Of a DNA stretch of 64,000 nucleotides, positions 1 through 9,880 are shown in pieces; positions within the stretch are counted from its first letter, which is position 1; each line of letters begins with the position of its first letter. The stretch is from Symsagittifera roscoffensis (taxonomy: Eukaryota > Xenacoelomorpha > Acoela > Convolutidae). The notes below the pieces were generated by a model that did not search any database, was not told the DNA's origin, and saw only the letters and a list, made by a program, of their open reading frames with translations. The DNA is taken from positions 47,200,276 through 47,264,275 of the forward strand of contig NC_087069.1 of the NCBI RefSeq assembly GCF_963678635.1, in the 5' to 3' direction. The translations under genes and the position numbers were made by a program.

Positions 1-2
1 TC

Positions 3-242
3 GCCAGCCGCGTTAGACCCAGAGAAGATGAGGTCAACTGCGGTTGTAGCCTGGTACTTGATGATGCACCGCCCTTCTGCGTGCCCATCGACATCATCAA
101 CCTGTCGAACGTCGAGGATACTCGTACGATTATCACATCAGACATCGGCCTGGTCGGCGAGTTGGACAACGCTTTCCTGCTCTTATCATCTCTTGGGCAC
201 AGCGTGAAGTCCACACCCGGACGAGTCATCTCCGGATGGTCA
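3..242 (+). CDS. Partial open frame at window edge, unknown product
   Basis: An open frame enters from the left edge and runs about 79 codons to a TAA at 240-242. It is clearly more GC-rich than the surrounding AT-rich DNA, and its translation has a balanced mix of hydrophobic and charged residues (for example VPIDIINLSN and SDIGLVGELD). That composition resembles the coding part of the retrotransposon further right, so it may be the 3' end of another retroelement gene; this is inference. The opposite strand is also open over about 228-1, so orientation is uncertain. I recognise no domain. Confidence 0.3.
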
Positions 243-380
243 TAACTGGAAGATAAATCTTCAGTTTGTAGTAAACCATGCGCTCGTCGTACAAAGACTT
301 CCAGCTTTTCTTGGCTTTCGAACTCGTTTGTTCATCACTCGGTCTTATACTTCAAATCATCGCATTTTTGCTTTGCTTGA

Positions 381-698
381 CTAGAGATGATTGTTCTTTT
401 CTCCACTTGTTACTCTTTGTCTCTGATTTTCTGATTTGGACATTCCCCTGAACAACAGTTCTTCTCGCGGTTCGACCTCGGAACGCTCCGAGGCCTCCTC
501 CGTTCCTTCAACTTCCTCCCGTTCAAAGTCCTCGCCTGGCTCTTCCAGGTCCGCGTGATGGTGGTAATCGTGTCGGATCAGCGTTTGCTCCCCTTCCTCG
601 AAGGGGTCCATAAGCGTCTCGCTCGCCGGTCCGACCTCCACACTCCGCCCTTGATCGCCATGGAGGTTGTTCTCGCTTCTCAGTTTCATTCCGCTCAC
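381..698 (-). CDS. Acidic 105-codon open frame, unknown
   Basis: A minus-strand frame starts with ATG at 698 (MSGMKLRSENN) and is rich in Glu, Ser and Arg, with no predicted membrane segment. It sits in the same GC-rich island as the frame at 3-242. The low-complexity acidic composition is typical of disordered tails of gag or pol polyproteins, and could equally be chance in GC-rich DNA. No domain is recognised. Confidence 0.2.
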   Translation of the reverse strand: MSGMKLRSENNLHGDQGRSVEVGPASETLMDPFEEGEQTLIRHDYHHHADLEEPGEDFEREEVEGTEEASERSEVEPREELLFRGMSKSENQRQRVTSGEKNNHL

Positions 699-1323
699 TG
701 AAAGACCAGCTTGATCTTAAGTCGCTCCGTCCTCAGCAAAAAGGTCGGAAACACTGCTAAACGAATATTGTCTACGCTTTGTTTTAACCTTTCGCATGCT
801 TCCCGTGCTCAGCCTGGGGATCTTAGTCGTCAATTCTAACGAGTCTCTACGCTGCATGTTTTTTAATAAACAGTAATATTCGCACAAATTGACGACAATG
901 CACATGTAGTGCAAATAAGTTCAAATTAATTTACTTAACGCTGCCTACTCGACTTCCTCAATATCAAAAATGTTCCTTGGATCTCTTGGTGATGATAGTA
1001 GTGACTCAGCTAAAGTTACACACAGGGCTTGCTTAGTGTTAAGATAATGCTAACTCCACCAGTTATCTAGTATAACAGTATCACAAAATTTTCACAAGAT
1101 ATGACCAATACACAAAACAATTGATAGTCAGATGAGAATATCCTACAGGTGACAGCGACCTTTCGTCAGTATCAATTTTACCGCCACACTCGTATCAATT
1201 CACTGCTTTGTTAAAATCAAACAATCTTTTTTAAAAGAGCAGTGATGATTCAGGAATAGATAAAAAAAACTTAGTCTTACAGAAAAAAGACTTCCCTCAA
1301 TTGAAACACTTCAAAAGAACGAA

Positions 1324-1707
1324 GCTCGAGGCAACCTCTGATCGAAAATTTCTAAAGTCTATGAAAAAGCTCTCCCACACCCGGGACGCCCCAAGTGCAC
1401 GAGAGCAGGGAACAACATTTCTACTCAATTGAGTGTGTATTTACCTAATACACTCACCGAGGTCTTCTTTTATATAATCCCGGATTGCCCGAGCTTTCCT
1501 ATTAAGTAGCTCAAGGCAACCACTGATCGAAAATTTCTAATGTCTATGGAAAAGCTCTCCCACACGCGGGACGCGCCAAGTGCACGAGAGGAGGGAACAA
1601 CTTTTTTTCTCAAGTGAGTGTGAGTTTGCCTAATACACTCACCGAGGTCTTCTTTCGTGTGTTCCCGGATTGCCCGAGTGTTTCTAATAAGTAGCTCAAG
1701 GCAACCA
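1324..1707. repeat. Two-copy 185-bp tandem duplication
   Basis: Units start at 1324, 1509 and 1694 (the last only the first dozen or so bases), each opening with GCTC(G/A)AGGCAACC. They share long matches such as CTCTCCCACAC, AAGTGCACGAGAG and CTAATACACTCACCGAGGTC. The two full units differ by scattered substitutions, so the duplication is not recent. The first unit contains a TATATAAT stretch at about 1472-1480. It may be a relic of an LTR or promoter repeat. Confidence 0.8.
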
Positions 1708-1712
1708 CACAA

Positions 1713-4682
1713 CCAAAATTACAATCGAAAAAAAATTGGTTCGGGTACTTCTGAATGATCCACTCTAGAATCCAAATTTGATCCCAATTTCCGGTTCAAT
1801 AGGGCTCCTGTGATCCTAATATGCTCGCCCGTTGGTAATTGACCCTTTATTCCGACTCTAAATGAATTTTTCAGTTGCTCAAATTGCCGCAGAAGGTACC
1901 CCTATATTTTCAATAAGGAGGGTTGTTAAGGGGCTTAATTCACTCCGGAGGGTTACTTTGGAGGTTTGTCAAGACACTTAGCTTACTCCGGAGGGTTACT
2001 TCGGAGGGTACCTTAGTCAGCTAAGTTACTTCGGATGGTCCCCTTAAACTCGCTAAGGAGGGTCAATAAGAGGCTTCATACGCTCCGGAAGGTTAATTCG
2101 GAGCGTTCCTTCAAAATTTCAAATTTTTCAAATCTCACCTAGGAGGGTCTCCTAACAGTCTCAAAAGGTGTCACAACAAGCTAAATTCTCTGTGGGGGTG
2201 GTTTTAACTTCTTCGGAGTGTTTCGTGAAAAATTTCCTCTAAGGAGGGTTGCTAAGGGGCTTAGATGACTCCGGAGGATTGCTTCGGAGGGTTCCCCAAA
2301 AATCAACAAAACGGATTATTTTACCGCTGTAAAGCCTCCGAAAGCGGTCTAGTTGACTTAAAACTAGGTTGGCTGACTCGGTCAACCTTCCCAGTAGGAC
2401 AAAAAGGTGATCTTATAAAATTTTCGGCCGCTCGGAGGTTCCCTAAATTTGGGCCCTCCGAACCAACAAAATCTAAAAAAATTCTTTCCTGAGATTATCA
2501 ACCCAAAAAAGGTTAAGGTTCAAGAAAATGCTCAAAAATGGCGACTTTTGATACCAAAATTATTCCGATTGGTTGGCTAGTTTTTGAGAAATTGCCAAAA
2601 ACACTTTTGTCGAATCGGCCTTTTTTCACCAGCTATAAAGATTCTTAGAAATTTTTTCGCAATTCCGACTGAAAGTGCCTAAACATACTTGAAACGAGCA
2701 TAGTAGCCCTGTACCGTTCTGGAACAATGCAAAAAACTGGATCAAAATTGGTTTGAAAACAAAACTTTGGCCAAAAACTATCAAATTTGGACCCTCCGAC
2801 TCCTTCCTTTTACTATCTTTCAGTTGTTAGCTCTATCCACGGAGCTATCGGGAGGGTTACCCAAAAATCTATCTGACAACCGAGCACGTTATGCTAGCAC
2901 GATCCTAACTTTTATTGCTCTAACTCTAAAAACTTAAAACTCGATCCTCAAAACAGGTTTACAAAATTCGGAAAATTATTTACAAAACTCAAAACTTTGA
3001 TTGAAGAACTTTTTGTTTTCTCTAACTTCTACTAAGTCCTTTTTCATGCGGTTTTATTAGTTGGGGGGTTAAACTACGTAGTAACTCCCTGTATAAAAGA
3101 TTTTTGATGTTCGGAAAAGCTCGGATATCCAAAATTTTGAGGGTCAATAGTTTGGTCCAAAACAGTAATTTTCGACAATATTGGGGTGTTTCTCGGGTCT
3201 AAATAGGAGCTAAGTAATATATATTAAGGATAATAATCTATTAGTAGTCGTTAATCAAAGTTACTATACTCTCTTTTGCACCAAAATACCCGAATCAGGA
3301 CCCTCAACTCGGAAATTCGCAATCGATGGAGGGTGCAATCGGACCGCCAATTGTGCCCCGCACCTCTTAAGTATTAATAAATTAGTAGCCCAACGATACT
3401 AAAATTGTTTCAACGATACCCAACAGTCGTTGTGGATGTTGAACTTGATGCCCCTGTTGAGTCTGGAACACGTTGGTCAGCTTGCCACTCTACCCTCCGG
3501 TCACCGGCAAAATCACCATAACGTGCTTGAATACTCAAATAACACTCAAGGGAGGTTACCTAACCCGCCACCAAAACACTCAATCTTTCTATCAGAAATG
3601 ATATAAATCAATCTAAAACAACGACAAATAGGAAGGTAAGATCGCATCTCGTCCGGAAAAAACATATAAACTGTCACTTTATGTTTTTTTTAATCGTTTT
3701 CGGTCTTTTTTGCATTTCCTACTGTTTTTTGTACTTTTTCGTTTTCAAGTAAATTTCTTTTTGGCTTTTTCTTGATTATACATTTTTTTTGTTTGGCTTT
3801 ACTCTTTCTTTTTAATTGTTTTTGGTCCCGGGACCTTGGGACAAGCGGGCTCATGACTTCCCACCTAAACTCCGGCCCCCGGAATTTTCTGTCTTAACTA
3901 AGTTAAAAAGCTAAATAGTACTAGGCGGAGGGTCAGCACCTTCCCCCTAAAACAACAAAGGTGATTAAGGCCTCTAACTCGGGCATACACCGGGAGCGGA
4001 GGGTTCGTCGCTGAAACGTTTGCTGATCATGATGGTCTTATGCTTTTAACAGGCCAACCTAGGAGCGCCATAAAAACGTCTATGTAACATTCGCTCAAAT
4101 ACTGCACAGTGACGGAGCGTAGAAAACTACCTATTGACGACTGGCAGGCGTCAGTTACCTTAATTCTTTTCGTTTTTCACCGCCTCGACCTAGACAGTTG
4201 ATTTTCTGGTCTGTTCAGAGCTAAGTGAAAAGTTACTAATTTCAGGCCATCAGTCAAACGACTTTTAATCAGCTTTCGTTTACATGCGAACAAAACTACA
4301 TAGCTGGGTCTCGGATCATCAGACTACGTGATTGCTATTAAAAACACGGCTCGAGTTTACTATTTTTTTTACGTTTTTGGTGACGGTTCTATAATTAATC
4401 CATTGGAGCTGGATTCATCCTTCTCTCTTTCTAGCTACTCATATTTTAAAATGTCAATCAATACCGGTGTTAATTCAAATGTTTATTGCATCAGAGTAGC
4501 TAAAAAGTCAGTTCGTTATAGTCCTCCACCATATACCGTCTCTGGGGGGGGGGCGAGCCTCCGCCTCCGTGATTTCTCCGTAATAACGTCGTTATTACTC
4601 CCAATTCATGGCTTGGGAGGCTACTGCTCTTTACTACCTCCCCACTGAAGCCTCTTTTTCCGCCTGTCGTTTCTAATTAGCT
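1713..4682. other. Non-coding region with degenerate CGGAGGGTT repeats
   Basis: No convincing gene is present. From about 1905 to 2300 the motif CTCCGGAGGGTTACTTCGGAGGG recurs in degenerate form (near 1911, 1945, 1989, 2006, 2080, 2240 and 2270). Scattered GGAGGGT or ACCCTCC copies continue to about 4000. The stretch 3630-3830 is T-rich low complexity, and 4535-4570 has a run of ten G followed by GC-rich sequence. Open frames here are short and show no protein-like features. Confidence 0.6.
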
Positions 4683-4713
4683 GTCTTATCGTGCGTGATC
4701 GTCACGATAAGAC
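4683..4713. repeat. Perfect 11-bp hairpin followed by T-rich DNA
   Basis: GTCTTATCGTG at 4683-4693 and CACGATAAGAC at 4703-4713 are exact inverse complements around a 9-base loop, followed by T-rich sequence. It is either a structured RNA end or the core of a fold-back element. No gene lies directly upstream to explain it as a 3' end. Confidence 0.6.
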
Positions 4714-4764
4714 GCTTCGTTTTTTCTTACGTTTTCTTCCAATTTTCTCGTCTTTTTTTTTGCT

Positions 4765-5152
4765 CAAAATGGCCGTAGTTGCATTTTTCAGAAATGTGAC
4801 GTAACAATTCGAATTTTTGAAAATTTAAAATATTCTGACCCTCCTTAGCAACAGTTTCCAACCATTAAGGCCTCTAATTCTACTTTCGTGTTGTGCCGGA
4901 AGGTTGCGCTGTGCCAGTCTGGCAGAATGGCACAGTTGTTGTGTGACATTCGACCAGAATGTGAAAAATGCAATCTATGCAGAATTCGAATTTTTAGCAG
5001 TGAGCCTTCCTGATTGGTGATTATTAAGAATTAAGAACGTTATTGGAACGATTGGCCAAACGGTGAGGGCTGGAAAATTCTGGTATTTTAGAATTTCAAA
5101 AATTCGAATTATGACGTCATATTTCTGAGAAAAGTCAGAAACGGCCATTTTG
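4765..5152. repeat. Imperfect inverted pair spanning the 5' LTR boundary
   Basis: Sequence at about 4765-4834 (CAAAATGGCCG ... TTCAGAAATGTGACGTAACAATTCG) is the imperfect inverse complement of about 5083-5152 inside the 5' LTR. The right arm carries a perfect TGACGTCA palindrome at 5112-5119, the CRE/ATF-type octamer. Part of the right arm is absent from the 3' LTR, so a fold-back or LTR-derived fragment seems to lie next to the insertion point. Confidence 0.55.
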
Positions 5153-5863
5153 GCTAAAACAAGAAAGAGGAACAGAACAACATTAGCTGCGCTAACAACA
5201 ACTACGAAATCGAGATTGGAAAACGACAACGAGTTACAGAGTAACAGAGAACACTCCGAGTTGCAACTATTGTGCCGCTACAATAGTTGCAAGGCCGTTG
5301 TGAACAACGGTGAAGGGTGAGAGACGGCCTTCTGGATTAAGAGGAAATCAGGATTAACGAGCTTGATCCAGTGGATTAATCAATCCGGAAGGGTAAAGGA
5401 ACTGAAACTTTTATCCTGTTACATAAACTTTTAGCTTCCTGTCATGTCCTGACTTGAATTTAATTAACATCTAGATTCATTTTGATAAGGATGAGAAGCT
5501 AGGAGTTGGGGGAAAGGGTTGATCCATCTTCGATGGAGATGATGATTTTTATCTACTGAACAAAAACAATAATAATATAATAAGTAGTACTAGCCCCGTT
5601 TTTACGAGTGACCTCGTGGTCTGGGGATACTGAGACCCAGCCATGAGCTCACTATTTCTGCATGTAATTTAGTTAATCTGAGTGTTTTGACCGAAGCCGA
5701 AAGCAGTAACGTTTTGTCGACCCGATGTTAGAAAAGACCAACGAAAAGTACTGGCTTGGTAGAGACGGTGAAAAGCATGCAAAGCTCTGTTTAGACGTTA
5801 GCCAGTCGTTTTAAGACTTAGTTTTGTTTTCCGTCGATATGTATTTTCCGGGCGAATGTTACA
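4942..5863 (+). repeat. 5' LTR (922 bp)
   Basis: It matches the 3' LTR with about sixteen differences that I counted by eye over roughly 770 aligned bases. It also has a block at about 4976-5126 that the 3' LTR lacks. That block includes a TGACGTCA palindrome. Reverse transcription makes LTRs identical at insertion, so the block was either gained here or lost from the 3' copy afterwards. A structured segment of hairpins lies at 5261-5400. No AATAAA is seen; AATAATATAATAA near 5570 is the closest A-rich signal. Confidence 0.95.
5261..5310 (+). promoter_or_regulatory. LTR stem-loops (13-bp and 7-bp arms)
   Basis: TTGCAACTATTGT (5261-5273) pairs perfectly with ACAATAGTTGCAA (5280-5292) around a six-base loop. 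It is followed by CCGTTGT/ACAACGG at 5295-5310. The first hairpin is unchanged in the 3' LTR (23186-23217). A third pairing (CCTTCCGGATT with AATCCGGAAGG, clearest in the 3' LTR) follows. Such structure fits the transcribed R/U5 part of an LTR; a role in packaging or strand transfer is inference. Confidence 0.6.
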
Positions 5864-6235
5864 TACATAATTTTATGGCGCTCCTGGGTGTTATTCTTTT
5901 AACATCATGACCGGCAGCACCGTTAACAAGCACTCCGCGCCGAGCGGATGCTCACATTAACGCCCTTAATAGGCCTAAACCGCCGGGGCGGAAGGGTAGT
6001 TCGGAACGCGGAAGCCTTCCGGATTACCGTGAATAGCTTTTTAACTTAGTTAAGACCGAAAATTCACGAACCAGGAAGGGTGGGGGGATCGGCCATTCCC
6101 TCGTTCCCTGAGAGGTATGTGACCAAAAACACTTAAAGATATATATAAAACCAAACAAAAAGTAGTATAGTACCCAAGAAAAACAAAAAAAAACATAAAA
6201 AATGACCGAAAAAACCAAAAACTTTCTGGAAGGTC
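5864..6235 (+). other. Leader between 5' LTR and first ORF
   Basis: About 370 bp of untranslated leader. It begins with the candidate primer-binding site, then a GC-rich part with CGCCGGGGCGGAAGGG near 5982, then an A-rich stretch (6125-6220) before the first ATG. I see no gag gene here, although gag normally occupies this position in Gypsy elements. Confidence 0.6.
5876..5890 (+). promoter_or_regulatory. Candidate tRNA primer-binding site
   Basis: TGGCGCTCCTGGGTG starts 12 bases after the LTR end. It begins with TGG, the complement of the tRNA CCA tail. A second, unrelated LTR relic at 55857 is followed after 11 bases by TGGCGCTCTGG, both inside TTTTATGGCGCTC, so the motif is kept between elements. 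I cannot assign the tRNA; the primer would need to end in GAGCGCCA. The gap of 11-12 bases is wider than usual. Confidence 0.45.
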
Positions 6236-7193
6236 ATGAAAGCACCAAGCAGTTTAGACATGAAACTTAAAGTGATCTCCGGTAAGAGGTTCGGCATGGT
6301 GCCGCAAGGAAATAAGATACAGTCGATAATCTCAGTGGCTGGACACCAGGTAATAAGAAATCTGAGTGAACCATCCGAGTTCACTTTAATGCATTTGGAC
6401 ACATATGCAGATTATCTGAGGCAGGTGGAGCCACGCACCGAGTCGAGAGCTGTGCGAGCACTACTAACGACGGGTGGCCCTCGCATGAAGAAACTTCATG
6501 GACGCTACCTGGAGGTCTATGGGCCGTATCAAATAATGCTGAACGTGAATGGAATCAGTATCTACACCAGGACTTATATAACAACAGATGATGACCAAAT
6601 GGGGCAGATCTATTTGGGTGAAGAGGAACTCAAAGTCCGCAGGATAGGCCATGACGCCATGATGGAACAAGACGCGGTACACATTGGATATGAAGCAGAT
6701 GTGACAGCACATCTGCTTCGACACCAACGGAACAAAAATCGGAGTCACAGGGCTCCTGGACACAGGAGCAGTAGTGAGTGTGATGCCGATAAAAACTTGG
6801 GAAAGAATGGGCTTCACGCGGGAAGATCTGATTCCTACGAATCTCCGACTGGCCGCCGCAAATCGGGGAGCTATCTACGTGGCCGGAAGAACACCAATAA
6901 CGGTCCTTCACATGGGAGGACGAGATCTTTGGATGAGCTTCCTGGTGGTAGAGAATCTGGACGACGCCGACCAATTCATCTTGGGCAGAGATTTTGTCAA
7001 GAATTTTGACGTGATGATTGACTTGAACAACGGTCTAATACGGATTAGAAACCCGGACCGAAAGTATGTTAAGAGACCATTTAATAGGATAATAACAGAC
7101 GAAAATAAGGTACCAGTTTTTTTGGATAGAAAAGTAAAACTACAACCAGGACAAGCCGTGGTAGCAATTTTTAGAATGAGAAAATTAAATTAG
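6236..7193 (+). pseudogene. Pol N-terminal region with retropepsin, frameshifted
   Basis: The frame starting at 6236 encodes about 160 residues of unrecognised sequence (GQIYLGEEELKVRRIG) upstream of the protease. Near 6720 the reading frame must shift to reach an aspartic protease: LLDTGAVVSV, with the catalytic DTGA at 6759-6770, then the flap/core region and ILGRDF, the counterpart of the conserved retropepsin ILG(R/x)D motif. The role is processing of the element's polyproteins. An in-frame TAG at 7191-7193 interrupts the product; the same frame continues to 7442. A good splice-donor-like CCG|GTAAGA lies at about 6278-6286. There is no CCHC zinc knuckle, so this is not a usual gag. Confidence 0.85.
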
Positions 7194-9458
7194 TTAAGTG
7201 ATAGTAAACAGGTTTGCTTAGTACCGAATCCAAATAGTCAGAGTTCGGTGATTTTAGGCCGGAGCTTCTCGGTAACGCGAAACGGACTGTGTGTCAGTGT
7301 GTTTTTGAACACACTGGACACCACGGTTTCAATCCAGCGTGGAAAGAAGCTTGGCTACGCTTTGCCGATGAGGACCGACTATGAGGAGACACAAAACTTG
7401 AAGAAATATAGTGTGAAAGACTGTCCCTTATCATACCAATAAAGATAAAATTTTAGAAAGGATTAATGAATTAAAACCTATTCATAAATTGTTTTCAATG
7501 AAATCCAAAACGGACGACGGTTTATCAAGCTGCTCGAATTTTCCGGAACGCCCCTCGTCATATGAACTAGAATCTGACAAACCGGTTTTGCGGAGATAGA
7601 ACATTTAAAAGGGAAAATAGGTGAGGGAGGTTTCGAAAAATTGCGGGACCTCCTAAACCGGAACGCAGATGTATTTCCAAAACATAAGGCGGATATCGGT
7701 TGCTGTAATTGTCGTCGAACACGAAATCGAACTAGAAGAGGGCGCCGTTCCCCATAGGGAAGGCGCAAGGCGAATGACGCCACATAAATCGGAAGCGTGC
7801 CGAGCGGAAATAGAAATGTTGCTTGAATACGACATGATAGAACCCTCGAAATTGCCGTGGGCTTGGCGGGGTAGTAATGGCGAAAAAGAAGGGGGCAGCT
7901 TAGATTTTGTTGCGACTTTCGTTACTTGAACGCGGTAACGATAAAAGATGCGTACCCGATACCGCGAATAGACGAGAGCCTATCTAAGCTTGGTGATGCC
8001 AAATTCTTCACCACATTGGACTTAGGTTCTGCCTTCTGGCAGGTCCCTCTGCGAAAGAAGGACAAAGAAAAAACCGGATTCGCGTGCGAATTGGGATTGT
8101 ACCAGTGGAAGAGGAGGCCCTTCGGCTTGTGCAATGCAACAGCCACTTCTCAAAGACTGATGGCTCAGGCTTTGACGAAAGTGACCAAGAAATACGGGAA
8201 TCTCGTGATGTGTTACGTAGATGACGTAGTCATAGCGACACCGACCCTGGAAGACCACATTGATAGGCTCGATGAGGTCTTTGGATGCATGAAGAGAGCA
8301 GGATTGAAGTGCAAACCATCGAAATGTTAAATCCTTAGGGATTCGATAAAGTACCTAGGAAGAATGGTGGATAGGCATGGAGTGAGGCCGGACCCCGAAG
8401 CAGTGGAAGCAGTGTTGACATGGAAAGCTCCCAGAACGGACACACAGGCTCCTGAGCTTCCTAGGGTTTGCCAATTACTAACGAGAATTCATAAAAGGAT
8501 ATGCGGACAAGGTGTATCCGATGCAGAAGCTGATGCGCAACAAAGGGAAAAAGTTCGAATGGAACGATGAGGCACAGGTTGCTTTCGAGAACATAAAGCG
8601 GGAACTTTGCGAAGCGCCAGTGCTGGCAAGCCTACAGAAAAGGGCATGTATGTTCTCGACACAGACGCATCGGTGGTGGCCATCTCAGGAATCTTGCATC
8701 AAGAGCAAGAATGGAACGGAAGAACAGTTCTCCATCCCATTGCATACGCCAGCAAGGTCTTGAGTGACACATAGATGAAATATGGCGCACCAAAAGCAGA
8801 GATGTTTGCAGTAGTCACCTTCGTGGAAAAGTACCGTGCATACTTGGGGAGCGCTCCCTTCAAGTTACGCGTGGACAACAGAGGCGTTATCATGGTTGAA
8901 AACCTACTCGATGGATCAGAGTTATATGGTAGATGGATAGTAAGATTGGATGGCTACCATATGATAATCGAACATAGGATGCGTGATAAACACCAGAATG
9001 CTGACAGCCTCAGCAAGGAAAACTGAGTTCTATGAAAGATTGGAGCAGAAGCAGGCAATCAGGCGGAAATAAAGGAGGGATTCTTGTTTCTGGACAAAGA
9101 AACTTATGAAGCGCTTCCCTTAACGAGATGGTTGGATAAGTCTGGACATCCAATTCCAGGGCACCCTGAGTTACCTGTAGAGAAAGCAGCCGAGATAAAG
9201 ATACTGTCCAAGGATGACCCGGTCCCCTTGGATTTGTTGCTGCGCTCGAACCTGGTCCAGCAAGAACTCTCTCGCATGAATATAAACAGCCTCTCTTTAT
9301 TGGATAAAACGGTGCAAGTCACGCCACAAGTGATGCGGATGCTGGGTGGACTGTTAGAAAGAGAAGTGACCAGAGATGACCCCGAGTGGACAGCAGCAGT
9401 GGCATCGCTAACAGTCAGTGAGAAGGTGAAGATCATGCCGTCCAGACGACAGCACTAA
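7194..9458 (+). pseudogene. Reverse transcriptase and RNase H, heavily frameshifted
   Basis: The pieces lie in order but in changing frames. A linker covers 7248-7442 and 7450-7595. The RT N-terminus is around 7715-7870 (MLLEYDMIEPSK). The RT palm at 7926-8330 has TTLDLGSAFW with the first catalytic Asp near 8019, PFGLCNATAT, and the catalytic YVDD at 8214-8225. The thumb/connection is at 8340-8640. RNase H follows, with DTDAS near 8655 and the C-terminal HQNADSLS by 9018. The enzyme would copy element RNA into DNA. Breaks are visible near 7430, 7595, 7715, 7860-7925, 8328, 8440, 8640, 8763 and 8900, so no functional RT can come from this copy. Residues 9084-9458 are an open RNase H-integrase linker. 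Confidence 0.88.
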
Positions 9459-9460
9459 GA

Positions 9461-9871
9461 GAACGAGAGGGATTGTAGGACAATAGTTCAGCAACTAGTA
9501 TCCTGAATACCCCAAGAGATTTTAACCAGTACATCTTACGGACAGAAAGAACAGAGAGCAGCAAGCGAAAGAAAACCGTCACCTTTGTGGACCGGGATAA
9601 AGAGGGTGTAGAGGTAGAACAAAATCTGCTGCAGGACTATTTGTCCGGGGAGACGGATGATGAGAAGAACCAGCGATCACGAGTTCAACACCCGCGACAA
9701 GAAAATTTGTCCGGGGAGTCTGAGATAGACGAGAAAATTCCTGACGAGAAACAGGACCTAGAGAACAAGGTTATGTCCGGGGAGTTCAGATGGATGCGAA
9801 GAAAGCACAGACATGATCTGGAGGAGCGTGCAGTCTCCAGCACAACCTCTTCGACAGATTATAATACATGA
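9461..9871 (+). pseudogene. Pol spacer with repeated L-S-G-E motif
   Basis: This is an acidic, low-complexity segment between RNase H and integrase. Three copies of TGTCCGGGGAG (9642-9652, 9708-9718, 9774-9784) encode the repeated residues LSGE, LSGE and MSGE. The same 11-mer reappears at 12261 and in the polypurine tract at 23004. The frame ends at a TGA (9869-9871), a CGA-to-TGA type change, and continues in the same frame into the integrase ORF, so this was one protein. No domain is recognised. Confidence 0.7.
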
Positions 9872-9880
9872 AGCTCAGGA

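Noticed and set aside
1470-1712. Minus-strand 80-codon frame
   Set aside because: It lies within the 185-bp tandem duplication and shows no protein features.
4328-4648. 106-codon frame on the plus strand
   Set aside because: Low-complexity translation crossing a G run; no motif or context.
4975-5229. Minus-strand hydrophobic 84-codon frame in the 5' LTR, with a 91-codon relative at 22879-23154
   Set aside because: The two agree only because the LTRs are duplicates; no other sign of coding, and the 5' version depends on the extra block.
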